21,922 bases of DNA from an uncultured Bacilli bacterium (GTDB taxonomy: Bacteria > Bacillota_I > Bacilli_A > RF39 > UBA660): positions 1 through 21,922 of the forward strand of contig CALVIQ010000102.1 of the NCBI GenBank assembly GCA_944331815.1, read 5' to 3'. The position numbers were made by a program, and so were the translations under genes. The notes under the pieces are model-generated. The model had not been told where the DNA came from. It saw only the letters and a program-made list of their open reading frames with translations, and made no database searches. This document shows, one piece after another, positions 20,660 through 21,922 of the stretch (the stretch's first letter is position 1; every line of letters starts with the position of its first letter).

Positions 20660-20687
20660 GCTTTCGGAAATATATATTATGTTAACT
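20660..20687 (+). other. dif-type XerC/XerD site, right prophage junction (attR)
   Basis: Centre TATATA and XerD arm TTATGTTAACT are identical to the left site, but the XerC arm is GCTTTCGGAAA instead of ACTTCCGATAA. The divergent arm faces the prophage, so it is probably phage-derived; the XerD arm at this end would be chromosomal. Confidence 0.85.
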
Positions 20688-21666
20688 AATTAATATTTTC
20701 TAATCTTTGTTTAGATTTATTAACATTATCATTTATTTTTAACAAATCTTCATTAGTAAACTCTAATTTATATTCTTTAATAGCTTGTTTAAATATAATA
20801 TTAAAATCATGAATTAATCTTTTTTTATTTTCTTTAGTAATTACATTATAATGATCCAAATAATACATTTTATTATTAAACATTGAAGCAATTGTGATTA
20901 TCTGATCTTTAATTATATTATTATCAATTAATTTATCATTATTAATAACATCATTAAATAAATCATCTAATTTTTCGCATAATAATTGATATGTTCCTAC
21001 ACTACTATATTTATCAAATTGTTTCTCTGTATGTAATCCATCATATATTAATCCATACAAAAAATCATTTATTGGCACTGTTTGATATAAATAACCTTTA
21101 TTTGTTCTTAAATTTATTTTTGTATCTATAATACTTTTATTTAAATTACTATATGAATTATTAAATTCATTATTCATAGCAAATACTAATAATCTAATAA
21201 TTGTATTAAATTGATTTGATAATGATTGATATAACCAATTAGAATTAAATATTAAATCATCTATACAATTTATATTAGAATTATTATATTTTTTAACTAA
21301 ACAAACGTTTGTAATTAAATCTAATCCTATTTCATTAAATGCTTCCCCATAATAGTTATATTTATCTTTAGTTTTTTCTTCGATTACTAAACCATTATAA
21401 ACTAATTTTTTAGCTCCTTTATTATACAAATCAACAAAATCAAAATCAGTGATACTTAAATATTTTATTAATTCATATAAATATAAATAATTGTTTTCTA
21501 AATTATTTTCCTTTTTAATTATTTTTTTTATTGAATTAAATATGTTTTTACTTTGTTTATTTAATTTAGCAATAATCTTTTCCTTATTTGTTTCATCAAA
21601 TAAAGATAATAACATATTATAGCTATTATCAAATATAGTTTGCTCTAAATTATTTGAAAAATTCAC
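20686..21666 (-). CDS. Hypothetical protein, 326 aa, ending inside the dif site
   Basis: No family is recognised. The protein is Asn/Lys/Leu-rich, soluble and mostly helical by eye, starting MNFSNNLEQTIFDNSYNMLL with GTG read as Met. Notable stretches are 'KKLVYNGLVIEEKTKDKYNYYGEAFNEIG' in two parts and 'SVGTYQLLCEKLDDLFNDV'. GTG 21666 is chosen because AGGTG lies 7 nt upstream; the longer frame (to 21807) has no ribosome binding site and would cross the promoter at 21703-21731. Its TAG stop (20688-20686) uses the last two bases of the dif site, so phage insertion left it intact. It is the first clear host gene on the - strand after dif. Confidence 0.72.
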   Translation of the reverse strand: MNFSNNLEQTIFDNSYNMLLSLFDETNKEKIIAKLNKQSKNIFNSIKKIIKKENNLENNYLYLYELIKYLSITDFDFVDLYNKGAKKLVYNGLVIEEKTKDKYNYYGEAFNEIGLDLITNVCLVKKYNNSNINCIDDLIFNSNWLYQSLSNQFNTIIRLLVFAMNNEFNNSYSNLNKSIIDTKINLRTNKGYLYQTVPINDFLYGLIYDGLHTEKQFDKYSSVGTYQLLCEKLDDLFNDVINNDKLIDNNIIKDQIITIASMFNNKMYYLDHYNVITKENKKRLIHDFNIIFKQAIKEYKLEFTNEDLLKINDNVNKSKQRLENIN

Positions 21667-21702
21667 TTTCAAACACCTACTTTTATATTTATTATTTACT
21701 TT

Positions 21703-21731
21703 ATTATAACAAATATTCCATATTTTAACAA
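21703..21731 (-). promoter_or_regulatory. Promoter of the 326-aa gene
   Basis: On the - strand TTGTTA (21731-21726), 17 nt, TATAAT (21708-21703) with an extended TG; the same TGTTATAAT element precedes apbE and the YccA-like gene. Confidence 0.65.
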
Positions 21732-21785
21732 TTATATTAACAAATATTTTTTTATAAACTGTCAATAATATTAATGGGTGATAAA

Positions 21786-21920
21786 ATGAAAAAGAATAAA
21801 CAAGCAAAAAATTGTAATTCTAATAAATCATGTAAAGAAAACAAAATGAATTCTAACATGAATAAACAAGAAACTACAAACGCTAATGCTAATACTTCTT
21901 CAAATTATGATTTTGAATAA
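21786..21920 (+). CDS. Hypothetical Asn/Lys-rich small protein, 44 aa
   Basis: The frame ATG 21786 to TAA 21918-21920 reads MKKNKQAKNCNSNKSCKENK and ends ANTSSNYDFE. It is hydrophilic and low in complexity, with two cysteines (residues 10 and 16) and about a quarter Asn. GGGTGAT lies 4-10 nt before the ATG as a modest ribosome binding site. No family is recognised; small Asn/Lys-rich peptides of this kind occur among spore-associated proteins, but nothing here shows that role. Confidence 0.45.
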   Translation: MKKNKQAKNCNSNKSCKENKMNSNMNKQETTNANANTSSNYDFE

Positions 21921-21922
21921 GT

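Larger units (their letters stand above)
15466..20676. mobile_element. Inovirus (filamentous phage) prophage integrated at dif
   Basis: The element lies between two dif-type sites 5,211 bp apart, which is the predicted circular genome length. Its core genes all run on the - strand in an order that parallels Ff-type modules: candidate ssDNA-binding protein, major coat, terminator, tiny coats, pIII-like, pVI-like, pI/Zot ATPase and HUH Rep. A repressor is transcribed divergently. There is no integrase or transposase, as expected for integrative elements exploiting host XerCD (compare CTXphi). All expected modules are intact, so it may be active. It appears slightly less A/T-rich than its surroundings by eye; this was not computed. 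Confidence 0.93.

Noticed and set aside
15466..20676. Integrative plasmid or small conjugative element
   Set aside because: Zot ATPase, major coat-like protein and the pIII/pVI gene order identify a filamentous phage; there is no relaxase, mobilisation or integrase gene.
21667..21807. Longer N-terminus for the 326-aa protein starting at 21807
   Set aside because: The extension covers the promoter region, has no ribosome binding site, and overlaps the start of the + strand 44-aa ORF.

Overview
The window is very A/T-rich, uses TGG for all tryptophans and TGA as a real stop, and carries Bacillota-type genes and strong AGGAGGTGA ribosome binding sites. This suggests a low-GC Bacillota with the standard bacterial code, perhaps an uncultured gut Bacilli lineage (RF39-like). 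The lineage guess is inference; no taxonomic marker was searched.

Layout. Positions 1-5554 hold a housekeeping run on the + strand: the end of cysS, a YugP-type membrane zinc peptidase, truB, an unrecognised 59-aa ORF, rpsO, pnp and an unknown helical protein. A HIT hydrolase abuts it on the - strand. Positions 6148-7338 encode a SufS-type cysteine desulfurase, followed by a membrane-anchored protein whose start is disrupted by an apparent 1-nt frameshift. Positions 8226-10473 are a flavinylation/electron-transfer block: ApbE lipoprotein, NusG_II protein, Gx-family membrane protein and FMN-binding lipoprotein. They resemble EetA, EetB, FmnB and PplA of Gram-positive extracellular electron transfer, but no Ndh2 or Rnf gene is present. 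An OmpR-type two-component system, a YccA/BI-1 membrane protein and a gluzincin-like peptidase follow.

Positions 14078-14463 hold a compact convergent pair. A perfect-consensus promoter drives a short terminated RNA on +. A second perfect-consensus promoter drives a 41-aa Cys-rich peptide on -, whose very strong Shine-Dalgarno can be folded into a hairpin. The two transcripts overlap at their 3' ends, an architecture like type I toxin-antitoxin loci. Next comes holA (DNA polymerase III delta).

The main discovery is at 15449-20687: a complete filamentous phage (inovirus) prophage of about 5.2 kb inserted at the chromosomal dif site. Both ends carry a 28-bp XerC/XerD site. The left copy matches the Bacillus dif pattern closely; the right copy has a divergent XerC arm. 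The element encodes an HUH Rep, a Zot/pI ATPase, pVI-like and pIII-like proteins, tiny minor-coat candidates, a major coat protein, a candidate ssDNA-binding protein and a divergent XRE repressor. It has no integrase, as expected for a phage that uses host XerCD. The control region has three palindromic operators, one of them inside the spacer of a consensus promoter, and a large cruciform-capable intergenic region lies beside the right att site.

Host genes are almost all on + before dif and the first one after it is on -. This fits a replichore junction at the terminus. The window ends with that unknown 326-aa gene and a 44-aa Asn/Lys-rich ORF.
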